The position numbers were made by a program, and so were the translations under genes. Shown piece after piece: positions 25,597-34,049 of a stretch of 64,000 nt of DNA. Below the pieces are notes generated by a model. That model ran no database searches, was not told the origin of the DNA, and saw only the letters and a program-made list of their open reading frames with translations. Source of the stretch: Thermodesulfovibrionales bacterium (GTDB taxonomy: Bacteria; Nitrospirota; Thermodesulfovibrionia; Thermodesulfovibrionales; SM23-35); assembly GCA_031082155.1 (NCBI GenBank), contig JAVHLL010000012.1, forward strand, positions 1-64,000, in the 5' to 3' direction. Every line of letters begins with the position of its first letter. Position 1 is the first letter of the stretch.

Positions 25597-28053
25597 TTAC
25601 AGTATTCCTGCTTTTATCCTCTCCCTTATTATATACGCCTGACCGAGTGATATCCCTGCATCGTTGGTCGGGACTTTATCGTGGATCAGAACGTTCATAC
25701 CCAATGAACGGAGCCTGTCAATCGTCCGCTCAAGCAGGTACATATTCTGGAAAACACCACCGCAGAGGGCGACATCTTTTATTCCGTTCAGCGAGGATAA
25801 TTTCTCCACCACCCGTTCAATCACCGTTATGAGGGTATTGTGGAATTTTGTAGCAATAATCCCTTTCTCTTTCTTCTCTTTTATATCTTCCATGATTCTC
25901 AGGATAGTATGGGAAAAATCGACCTCCATCGTCTCCTTGAATTTTATATCAACAGGATAATCATCTACAATATCGGGATATGTTATCGCTTCAAGGGCTA
26001 TTGCCGCCTCTCCTTCAAAGGTATTTTCGTCACAGACACCGATCAGCGCCGAGACACCATCAAACAGTCTTCCGGCGCCTGAGGAAAGCGGGGAAAACTG
26101 TCTGTTGTCGAGAATCTGAAGGAGAGAGCGTATTCTCTCAACGCCATATCTCCTGGTAAACCCGATGGAATCAAGATACGGCATGACTTCATTCCCGGTG
26201 ATATTCTTTATATAACTGACCGCTATCCTCCACGGTTCTTTTACCGCAGTTTCTCCGCCCGGAAGCGGGATGTATCTGAAGTGGCATGCTCTCCTGAATC
26301 CTTTAATATCAGCAATCAAAAATTCTCCGCCCCAGAGGCCTCCGTCGGTGCCATATCCCGTACCGTCGAAAGTCACCCCGATAACCTTCTCTTTTATCCC
26401 TTTTTCGGCCATGACTGATCCAACATGAGCATAGTGATGTTGAATTGGTATCTTTTTAATATTCTCCTGCCGCAGGGCCCACTGTGTTGAGAGATACATG
26501 GGATGGAGGTCATAGGCAAGCGCAACCGGTTCAACCCGATACACAGATTTGAGGTTCCTGAGGCTCTCCTCAAAAAACAGGAGGGTCTCATAATTTTCCA
26601 TATCACCGATATGCTGACTCGGGATCGCAAAGCTTCCCTTGGTAAGCGTGAATATGTTCTTGATATCAGCGCCGCAGCCAAGCACCTCGGGCCCGTCTTC
26701 GTGCAGGGGAACGGGGTCTGGTACATAGCCCCTGGAACGGCGGATAAACGACAGGGCCAGTTGATTTTTACCGGGAGATGATAATACCGTCCCTCGACCG
26801 TTCCCCCCTTTCGAAGCAGGAGATATAGGGGGGTCTGTGATAAAACTATTCACTCTGACTACTGAGTCGTCAGCCCGCATGAAAATATCCCTGTTATGCA
26901 CGAGAACCGCATCAGCAATATCAGAAAGCTTTGACACCGCCTCATCATTATCAATCACAATAGGTTCTTCAGCGATATTCCCGCTGGTCATGACAAGGGC
27001 ATCAAAGTGAGTGCTGAGTGCTGAGTGCTGAGTGCTAAGAGATTCCCTCATTTCGCATTTTGTGTTCTCAGGGAAAGGATGATAGAACAGGAGGTAGTGT
27101 AATGGCGTGTACGGCAGCATGAAGCCTATGCAGGGATTGTGGGGTGAAACTGCCTCAGGAAGTCTGTTTTTTGTCTTATTGAGAAGAACAATCGGCCTTT
27201 TGTTCGAGGTAAGATACTCCTCCTCTGCTTCGGATACCGTGCAGAATTTTTTTATTGTTTCGATATCCGGCGACATAAGGGCAAATGGTTTATTGCTTTT
27301 TCTCTTTTTGAGTCTCAGTCTGTTCACTGCGTCTTCGTTCATCGCATCACAGGCCAAATGAAAGCCTCCGAGTCCTTTGACGGCAAGGATAGCACCCTGT
27401 TTCAGGAGTTTGATTGTTTCCTCAATAGGCGTTTTTTTGTTTCTCCTTGCTTTGCCTCTCCCTTTACCTTTTTCCTTCTTCTCCTGTACGATCAATTCTA
27501 CCCGGGGGCCGCAGACTGGGCAGGCATTCGGCTGTGCATGGAATCTCCTGTCAAGGGGATCATGGTATTCCCTGTCGCAGTCAGGGCAAAGTTTGAACAC
27601 AGCCATGGTAGTATTCGGCCTGTCATAAGGAATAGACTCTGTTATGGTATATCGTGGACCACAATTTGTGCAGTTGATGAATGGATAGAGATATCTTCTG
27701 TCCTTCGTGTCGAGAAGTTCCCGGAAACAATCGTTGCATATGGACACATCTGCTGAGATAAGGGTAAAACTCCCCACATCCTTGCTTTTCAGAATCGTGA
27801 AATCCTTATAGCCGTGGTATGGGTGGGTGGTTATTTCAACGGACATGATGCGGGAGAGGGGCGGAGCTTCTTTTTGCAGCCGGTCAATAAAGTCAGGGGT
27901 ACTCTCTCCTTCAATCTCGATAACGACCCCTTCGGAGGAATTCAGAACAAAACCTTTCAACTGACATGACCCGGCAAGGCTATAGACAAATGGCCGGAAT
28001 CCAACCCCCTGCACAATGCCTTTCACTACTATTTTGGTGCGAACGGGCTTCAT
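25597..28053 (-). CDS. hypF: Carbamoyltransferase HypF
   Basis: VKGIVQGVGFRPFVYSLA acylphosphatase; CNDCFRELLD..CTNCGPRYTI zinc motifs; KGLGGFHLACDA; HHYAHVGSVMAE; CGGVFQN. Confidence 0.96.
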   Translation of the reverse strand: MKPVRTKIVVKGIVQGVGFRPFVYSLAGSCQLKGFVLNSSEGVVIEIEGESTPDFIDRLQKEAPPLSRIMSVEITTHPYHGYKDFTILKSKDVGSFTLISADVSICNDCFRELLDTKDRRYLYPFINCTNCGPRYTITESIPYDRPNTTMAVFKLCPDCDREYHDPLDRRFHAQPNACPVCGPRVELIVQEKKEKGKGRGKARRNKKTPIEETIKLLKQGAILAVKGLGGFHLACDAMNEDAVNRLRLKKRKSNKPFALMSPDIETIKKFCTVSEAEEEYLTSNKRPIVLLNKTKNRLPEAVSPHNPCIGFMLPYTPLHYLLFYHPFPENTKCEMRESLSTQHSALSTHFDALVMTSGNIAEEPIVIDNDEAVSKLSDIADAVLVHNRDIFMRADDSVVRVNSFITDPPISPASKGGNGRGTVLSSPGKNQLALSFIRRSRGYVPDPVPLHEDGPEVLGCGADIKNIFTLTKGSFAIPSQHIGDMENYETLLFFEESLRNLKSVYRVEPVALAYDLHPMYLSTQWALRQENIKKIPIQHHYAHVGSVMAEKGIKEKVIGVTFDGTGYGTDGGLWGGEFLIADIKGFRRACHFRYIPLPGGETAVKEPWRIAVSYIKNITGNEVMPYLDSIGFTRRYGVERIRSLLQILDNRQFSPLSSGAGRLFDGVSALIGVCDENTFEGEAAIALEAITYPDIVDDYPVDIKFKETMEVDFSHTILRIMEDIKEKKEKGIIATKFHNTLITVIERVVEKLSSLNGIKDVALCGGVFQNMYLLERTIDRLRSLGMNVLIHDKVPTNDAGISLGQAYIIRERIKAGIL
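26800..26840. repeat. Intergenic-type hairpin repeat embedded in-frame in hypF
   Basis: gttcccccctttcgaagcaggagatataggggggtc, encodes ITDPPISPASKGGNGRG on minus strand. Confidence 0.6.
27009..27036. repeat. Heptanucleotide tandem repeat (GAGTGCT)x4 within hypF coding sequence
   Basis: gagtgctgagtgctgagtgctgagtgct read directly. Confidence 0.9.
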
Positions 28054-28138
28054 AGTATGACCTTGTACATTAGGTTTTTACACTCTTACAATACTTGCCA
28101 GGAAAACTACAAGTAAAGTCACATAGTTGAAACAATCT

Positions 28139-28499
28139 TGTCATTCCGGCTTGTCCGGAATCTTTCCTGAAAGATTCTTATATAAATCCTTGAAATCCGG
28201 ATTATTCTGCATGATAAGGTCGATTTTCTGTCGTCTGCTCATATTTTTCATCTGCTTTTCTCTGATAATTGCGCTGAAGCTGTTTTCATACAATTCATAA
28301 TATACAAGCTTATGAAGAAAATATTTTGCGGTAAAACAGGCTGGATCATTATTATTTTTATGTTCACCGACTCTTCTTATAAGATTATTTGTAATACCGA
28401 CGTAAAGAGTTGGTCTGGCATTTGCCATGATATAAACTACAAACTGCCTTTCCATTATCAATACTTTTCAAGAAAGATTCCCGACAAGCGGGAATGACA
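28139..28499 (-). mobile_element. GIY-YIG nuclease ORF bounded by the REP-family inverted repeats (candidate autonomous element)
   Basis: Left end tgtcattccggcttgtccggaatctttc; right end gaaagattcccgacaagcgggaatgaca; one ORF between. Confidence 0.65.
28141..28461 (-). CDS. Small GIY-YIG nuclease domain protein
   Basis: [49 protein letters not shown]; catalytic Y, R, E positions apparently intact; C-term [10 protein letters not shown] encoded by the repeat. Confidence 0.88.
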   Translation of the reverse strand: MIMERQFVVYIMANARPTLYVGITNNLIRRVGEHKNNNDPACFTAKYFLHKLVYYELYENSFSAIIREKQMKNMSRRQKIDLIMQNNPDFKDLYKNLSGKIPDKPE

Positions 28500-28587
28500 C
28501 CAACAAAATGCTTTTCTATAAGTCATTGTCAGCGGTGTCCTTGAACACAAGTGCACAGTTTGAAAAATAATGAACTATTTTCTTAAG

Positions 28588-29235
28588 CTATTTTTTTACA
28601 AGGGTCTCAAGCCACTGCGCCCATTCACTGATTCCCTGACCAGTCTTACATGACACCTCGAACATTTTCAGCTTCGGGTTCAGTGACAGGGAGTCCTTCC
28701 TGATCTTTGCCATGTCTACATCTATATAAGGGAGGAGGTCGATTTTGTTGAGAAGAAGCGCAGATGATTCCTGGAACATCAGAGGATATTTCAGGGGTTT
28801 ATCATGGCCTTCGGCAACGCTGAGGAGCATAACCTTTATGTCCTCTCCGACCTTAAACTCCGCAGGACAGACAAGATTTCCGACATTCTCGATGATAAGC
28901 AGATCCAGGTCCTTCAGTGGCATATCCGGTAGTACTTCCCTTATCATATTTGCATCCAGATGACATCCCCCGCCTGTATTGATCTGAACAACCGGAACAC
29001 CAAGCTTGTCGATTCTTTCTGCATCATCGGTTCCGGCGATATCGCCCTCTATGACACCGATCTTCACTTTCTGCTGCATTTCCTGAATAGTCCGCACAAG
29101 AAGAGAGGTCTTGCCCGCTCCCGGACCGCTCATCATATTGATCACATAGACACCGGCCTCCTGGAATATCCTTCTGTTTTCATCGGCAATCCTGTCATTC
29201 GCTTCAAGAATATTTGTGACCACTTTCACTTTCAT
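28588..29235 (-). CDS. hypB: Hydrogenase nickel incorporation protein HypB
   Basis: NMMSGPGAGKTSLLVRTI P-loop; GDIAGTDDAERI; INTGGGCHLDANMI; LLLNKIDLLPY. Confidence 0.95.
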   Translation of the reverse strand: MKVKVVTNILEANDRIADENRRIFQEAGVYVINMMSGPGAGKTSLLVRTIQEMQQKVKIGVIEGDIAGTDDAERIDKLGVPVVQINTGGGCHLDANMIREVLPDMPLKDLDLLIIENVGNLVCPAEFKVGEDIKVMLLSVAEGHDKPLKYPLMFQESSALLLNKIDLLPYIDVDMAKIRKDSLSLNPKLKMFEVSCKTGQGISEWAQWLETLVKK

Positions 29236-29238
29236 GAA

Positions 29239-29583
29239 TCAGACTACCTCCATCTCGTCGACATTTAATTCCCTGCCTGTATCTACCCTGATCGAAAAAG
29301 AGTTGCAATGCGGGCAACAGATAACGTATGCATCATCTACGGTGAAATTGGACTTGCACCCGTTACAAAAACCACTTATCGGAACTTGATCAATGATAAG
29401 AGTGGCCTTTTCTGCTATGGTATCCACCTTCATCGACTCAAATGCAAAAAGAAGCGCATCAGGTACAACCCCGGCAGCTTTCCCTATTTTGACCTTTATG
29501 GATTCTATCCCTGAATAGCCTTGTTTCCTGCAATTCTCTATGACAATATCAAGCAGACCCTGAGCAATCGAAACCTCATGCAT
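29239..29583 (-). CDS. hypA: Hydrogenase maturation factor HypA
   Basis: Start set at MHEVSIAQGLL; zinc site CNGC...CPHC. Confidence 0.93.
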   Translation of the reverse strand: MHEVSIAQGLLDIVIENCRKQGYSGIESIKVKIGKAAGVVPDALLFAFESMKVDTIAEKATLIIDQVPISGFCNGCKSNFTVDDAYVICCPHCNSFSIRVDTGRELNVDEMEVV

Positions 29584-29896
29584 TCGGCTCTTTGGATAAC
29601 CTCTCCTTCTCCTTCTCGTAGGCTTCTTTTCCTGCTTCGATAGCCGAAGCAACTACAGATTTCTTCTCCTCATAATAACCTTTGCCCCTGTCTATGCCAG
29701 AGGTAACCTTCCCTTTCACCTCTTCGACATAATCCATTGTCTTCCCTTTAACCTCCTCAGTCAGTTGACGGATCTTCTTCCTTGTCTCATCACCTGATTG
29801 AGGAGCAAGCAACAGGGCAAACCCTGCCCCCACAATACCCCCGAGAAGAAATGAAAGAAATACACTTCCCGCTCCGTATCCGCCTTCCTCTCTCAT
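29576..29896 (-). CDS. YtxH-domain protein
   Basis: FLLGGIVGAGFALLLAPQSGDETRKKIRQLTEEVKGK. Confidence 0.85.
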   Translation of the reverse strand: MREEGGYGAGSVFLSFLLGGIVGAGFALLLAPQSGDETRKKIRQLTEEVKGKTMDYVEEVKGKVTSGIDRGKGYYEEKKSVVASAIEAGKEAYEKEKERLSKEPNA

Positions 29897-30297
29897 TATT
29901 CGCCTCCTTTTTTCGAAAAAAGATTACTCAAGATAACCATAAATCCAGCTTTCAGGCCAGCTTTCAGGCCGGAAACTTTCACCGCAGTCAAGGATGCAGT
30001 TTCATCAACCAGATCGCTCACATGCCTGATATTCTGGCCTACATCCCTGACCGAACCTGACAAAGTCTTGACATCGGTTGTTACCTCGTTGATATCATCG
30101 GAGATGCTTCTCACGCTTCTCAGAGTCAATTGTAATTCGTCCAAAGTGGACTTGAGCGGTCCTTCGGTAGATTTTAATACCTCATTGACAGCCCGGACGG
30201 TTTTTTTCAGTTCAATGACCAAAGAGATCAAATAACCCGCTAATACCGCTACTGCAACAGCGATAACGATCAACCATATGTGTTCAATAGATGCCAT
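29896..30297 (-). CDS. DUF948-type membrane-anchored coiled-coil protein
   Basis: N-terminal TM then ELKKTVRAVNEVLKSTEGPLKSTLDELQLTLRSVRSISDDINEV. Confidence 0.7.
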   Translation of the reverse strand: MASIEHIWLIVIAVAVAVLAGYLISLVIELKKTVRAVNEVLKSTEGPLKSTLDELQLTLRSVRSISDDINEVTTDVKTLSGSVRDVGQNIRHVSDLVDETASLTAVKVSGLKAGLKAGFMVILSNLFSKKGGE

Positions 30298-30382
30298 GTT
30301 GTTATTATACCAGAATAATTAAGGAGTTAGAAGTAAAAATTGATATCAGCTTGCGAGCCTTTTTATGGTATGCTAATATTTC

Positions 30383-31489
30383 ATGACTGATGCATCCTAT
30401 ATGAAGCATACCCTCAGCATTGCGGCAAAGGCCCGTGGAATGACGAGCCCGAACCCCATGGTCGGAGCGGTCCTGGTCAGGAAAAACAAAATAATCGCAG
30501 AAGATTATCACAGAAAACCGGGCACGCTCCATGCAGAGGCGCTTGCCTTAGAAAAAGCAGGCAGATCTGCACAAGGCGCTACACTTTATGTAAATCTCGA
30601 ACCATGCTGCCATACCGACAAGAGAACGCCCCCTTGCACCAGGGCCATAATAAATTCCGGGATTCACAAAGTGGTAATCGGTATGCTCGATCCGAATCCT
30701 AAAGTATCGGGCAAGGGCATTCGCGAACTGCAGCATGCAGGTATCGAGGTGACCCACGGGGTTCTCGAATACGAATCAAGAAAACTCAATGAATTTTATG
30801 TGAAATTCATCACTACCGCAGCACCTTTTGTAATTCTCAAAGTCGCCATGACGCTTGACGGCAAGATTGCAACTCCGGAGGGTCAATCCCAATGGATAAC
30901 GGGTGAAAAGGCAAGGAAAGAAGTCCATCGCCTGAGAAGCCATGTGGATGCGATCATGACTGCGATAGGAACAGTCAAGGCTGACGACCCGCAGCTCACC
31001 GCAAGAATCCGGGGGACACATAAACAACCGTTAAGGATTGTCATCGATCCGGAACTTGAAATACCCTTGCATGCAAAACTGCTCCAGCTACCACCAGAAA
31101 CAATTATTGTCACCAGAAAAACTGGTCACAAGGCAAAAAATCTCGAAAAAATGGGCATAAAAATTATCTATTTTAAAGAAAAACTGGAGCTTGGCTGGCT
31201 TATGAATTCCCTCGCACAACAGGACGTTGCTTCGGTTCTCATTGAAGGCGGCTCTTCATTGAATGCCCATGCACTTGAAGATGGCATCGTGGATAAGGTA
31301 CTATTTTTTATCGCTCCGAAAATTATAGGGGGCAGGGAATCTATCGCTTCAGTAGGAGGGAAAACATTCCGAAGACTTGAAGAGGCGTATCGGCTTCATG
31401 ACACAAAGATACGGAGAATCGGAGAAGACTTTCTCGTCGAGGGATATTTAACAGAGAATCATGGCCGAACAGAGCATTCTCATTATTGA
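30383..31489 (+). CDS. ribD: Bifunctional riboflavin biosynthesis deaminase/reductase RibD
   Basis: MKHTLSIAAKARGMTSPNPMVGAVLV; HAEALALEKAG; NLEPCCHTDKRTPPCTRAII; reductase domain MTLDGKIAT. Confidence 0.95.
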   Translation: MTDASYMKHTLSIAAKARGMTSPNPMVGAVLVRKNKIIAEDYHRKPGTLHAEALALEKAGRSAQGATLYVNLEPCCHTDKRTPPCTRAIINSGIHKVVIGMLDPNPKVSGKGIRELQHAGIEVTHGVLEYESRKLNEFYVKFITTAAPFVILKVAMTLDGKIATPEGQSQWITGEKARKEVHRLRSHVDAIMTAIGTVKADDPQLTARIRGTHKQPLRIVIDPELEIPLHAKLLQLPPETIIVTRKTGHKAKNLEKMGIKIIYFKEKLELGWLMNSLAQQDVASVLIEGGSSLNAHALEDGIVDKVLFFIAPKIIGGRESIASVGGKTFRRLEEAYRLHDTKIRRIGEDFLVEGYLTENHGRTEHSHY

Positions 31490-32750
31490 TATAAAGACTG
31501 AATTGATTCAGAAAATCAGTGCTGTTCTCGAACCGGAGGGATATTCCCTTTTTTCTGCCAATTCCGGAGAAGCAGGAGTTGATCTTGCGAAGAAAGTGCG
31601 CCCCGCACTTATTTTTGTGAATGCAGGCATCTCTGAAGGCATGCGCGGCCTGGAGATCTGTAAAACCATTCATGAGGCAGAAGAACTCATGCATATTCCC
31701 CTCGTTATCCTTACACCACGGAATGTAATAATTACCGAACGTGACAGAGAACTGTATGGAATCGTCGATTATGTAACTTACTTTTTTAATTCAGAGGATT
31801 TGCGCAGAAAAACAGAGGACCTTATATCCTTCAGGAAGACAGGGGAAGAGCCTCAGTCGACGAATATCCCTGCAGATGAACAGAAGGAGGAGCAAATCGC
31901 TGAAACCGGAAATGATGATCACATAGAGAATAAGGAACTGAACGCGGAACCGGATATGCCGGAACCGGAGTCAATTGATATACACAGACCTGAGCAAACA
32001 TCTGACGGCTTTACGGAGGCCGTTCCCCCTGCCGTTGAAGAAAAGAAAGAATGGGAAGAAGGGGAAACTGAAAACGAGCCCGGAGGAGAAGCCGATCTCC
32101 TGATCCCTTCCCTTGCAGAGGAAGAGGATACAAGCGCTTCTAAGAAAAAGAAACTGCAGAAATGGGTCTTCTTTCTTTCACTCGTGATTATCCTGATAGT
32201 AATCGTTGCAGGCGGAATTATATTTTACGAAGATATCTCACCGCGCTCTTTTTTTCAAAAGTCTCAGCCGGAAATTATTCCCCCTTCTTTTCCTGACGAG
32301 CAGCAGACGGTCAACATCGTTCCTCCCGACGAATCATTGAAGCGACAGGGAGAGGAGGAGAAGACTGCACCGCCTCCTGAGAATACAATACCACCTCAGG
32401 CGATTGAAGAAAACAAGCCCCCCCCATCCCGGGAAAAGCAATCCGCGCAGGCTACCGGAAGAGAGAAACCCAAACCCTCACCACTGCAGGATTATGAAGT
32501 AAAACCTGGGCAAAAGGTTGTCTATGCGGTCCAGATCGGGGTGTTTACACAGGAAACGAACGCCGCGTCACTTGTCCGCCAATACAAGGACAAGGGTTAT
32601 AGCACTTGGCTTTATAAGGGTACAGCAAGCAAGGGAGCATCCCTCTACCGGGTCTTGATCGGGAAATTCGAGCATGAGAAGGATGCGAAAAAACATGCAG
32701 AAACAATTCATGCCCGGGAAAACATACCTGTAGTACTGTTTAAAGAATAG
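31461..32750 (+). CDS. Degenerate receiver-like domain + acidic linker + TM helix + SPOR domain protein
   Basis: MAEQSILIIDIKTELIQKISAVLEPEGYSLFSANSGEAGVDLAKKVRPALIFVNAGI; TM WVFFLSLVIILIVIVAGGIIF; SPOR VYAVQIGVFTQETNAASLVRQYKDKGYSTWLYKG. Confidence 0.75.
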   Translation: MAEQSILIIDIKTELIQKISAVLEPEGYSLFSANSGEAGVDLAKKVRPALIFVNAGISEGMRGLEICKTIHEAEELMHIPLVILTPRNVIITERDRELYGIVDYVTYFFNSEDLRRKTEDLISFRKTGEEPQSTNIPADEQKEEQIAETGNDDHIENKELNAEPDMPEPESIDIHRPEQTSDGFTEAVPPAVEEKKEWEEGETENEPGGEADLLIPSLAEEEDTSASKKKKLQKWVFFLSLVIILIVIVAGGIIFYEDISPRSFFQKSQPEIIPPSFPDEQQTVNIVPPDESLKRQGEEEKTAPPPENTIPPQAIEENKPPPSREKQSAQATGREKPKPSPLQDYEVKPGQKVVYAVQIGVFTQETNAASLVRQYKDKGYSTWLYKGTASKGASLYRVLIGKFEHEKDAKKHAETIHARENIPVVLFKE

Positions 32751-32815
32751 ACCAGAACCTGTCGCATGCCCCGGCAGATACAATACGGATATTCACATGC
32801 AAAGAGGGGGAGCGT

Positions 32816-34033
32816 TTGCTGACACTCTACAACAGTCTGGGGAAGAAACTCGAACCTTTTCAACCTGTAAACAAAAAATATGTCACGATGTTCACCTGTG
32901 GCCCTTCAGTGTACCAGAAATCCCATATCGGCAATTTCAGGACGTTCCTGTTTGAGGATCTCCTTGCACGCTATCTTGAATTTTCAGGATACAAAGTTGT
33001 CAGGGGAATGAACTTCACCGATATCGAGGACAAGGCGATACAGGAAGCGGAAAGGCAGCAGACAACAGTACGGCGCATTACCGAAAAAAATATCCGGGTT
33101 TTTCTTAATGAGATGGACCTTTTCAGGATGAAGCCCCCTGAATTTCTTCCCAGGGCTTCCGAATGTATTCATGAAACAGCCGGTATTATTCAGACTCTTC
33201 TGAAGAAGCAGTATGCATACCGATACCGGGGCAATGTGTATTTCGATCCGCTCAGGTTCTGCGGCTTCGGAAAATTATACGGGCTTGATATGTCAGAATG
33301 GCCGGCAAAAAAACAGAGGTTCCATAAAGACACCTATCCGGGGATCAGGTGGAACCTTGGAGACTTTATCCTCTGGCACGGATATAAAGAAGGAGACCGG
33401 TATTCCTGGGACACACAGATAGGCAAGGGCAGACCTTCGTGGAACGTGCAGGACGCGGGTATTGTCTCAAAATATTTTGACGAAACTCTCTCTCTTTACT
33501 GCGGGGGGATCGATAATCTTTTCCGTCATCATGATTACTCACTCGCTATCCTCGAGTCGGTGAGACCATATCAGATGGCGAGATTCTGGCTCCACTGCCA
33601 TCATCTTTATGTAAACGGACAGAAGATGTCAAAGAGCAGGAGAAACATTCTATACAGCGACAGTCTCAGGAAACACGGTTACTCCATGTCCGAGATACGG
33701 TTTTTCCTCATTTACAAACATTATCGCGAAAGACTTGACTATTCAGACCGAGGAATGAAGTCGGCGGTGGAAAGATTAAGAGCATTCAAGGCTGCTGTCA
33801 GAAAATTCGGGAAAATTCCCCCAAGGAAATCTTCTGCGGGAAATCAAATTTCCCGCAGGTTAACAAAGGTATTCACCGAGCATATGGACAATGACCTGCA
33901 AGTTCGTCATGCGTTTGACGGATTACACGAAATAATTGTCAATACATCCCTCAGTGACCTGAATGCCGGTGAGGCTTCAGGAGCGGTAAAAACTCTGAGG
34001 AAAATAGATGAGGTGTTACAGGTTATTTTTTAA
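32816..34033 (+). CDS. Cysteinyl-tRNA synthetase-like class I ligase, non-canonical zinc site
   Basis: TTG start; TCGPSVYQKSHIGNFRTFLFEDLL, GRPSWNVQDAGI, GGIDNLFRHHDY, GQKMSKSRRNIL; 405 aa. Confidence 0.8.
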   Translation: MLTLYNSLGKKLEPFQPVNKKYVTMFTCGPSVYQKSHIGNFRTFLFEDLLARYLEFSGYKVVRGMNFTDIEDKAIQEAERQQTTVRRITEKNIRVFLNEMDLFRMKPPEFLPRASECIHETAGIIQTLLKKQYAYRYRGNVYFDPLRFCGFGKLYGLDMSEWPAKKQRFHKDTYPGIRWNLGDFILWHGYKEGDRYSWDTQIGKGRPSWNVQDAGIVSKYFDETLSLYCGGIDNLFRHHDYSLAILESVRPYQMARFWLHCHHLYVNGQKMSKSRRNILYSDSLRKHGYSMSEIRFFLIYKHYRERLDYSDRGMKSAVERLRAFKAAVRKFGKIPPRKSSAGNQISRRLTKVFTEHMDNDLQVRHAFDGLHEIIVNTSLSDLNAGEASGAVKTLRKIDEVLQVIF

Positions 34034-34049
34034 GGAGGAGCAACATTTG

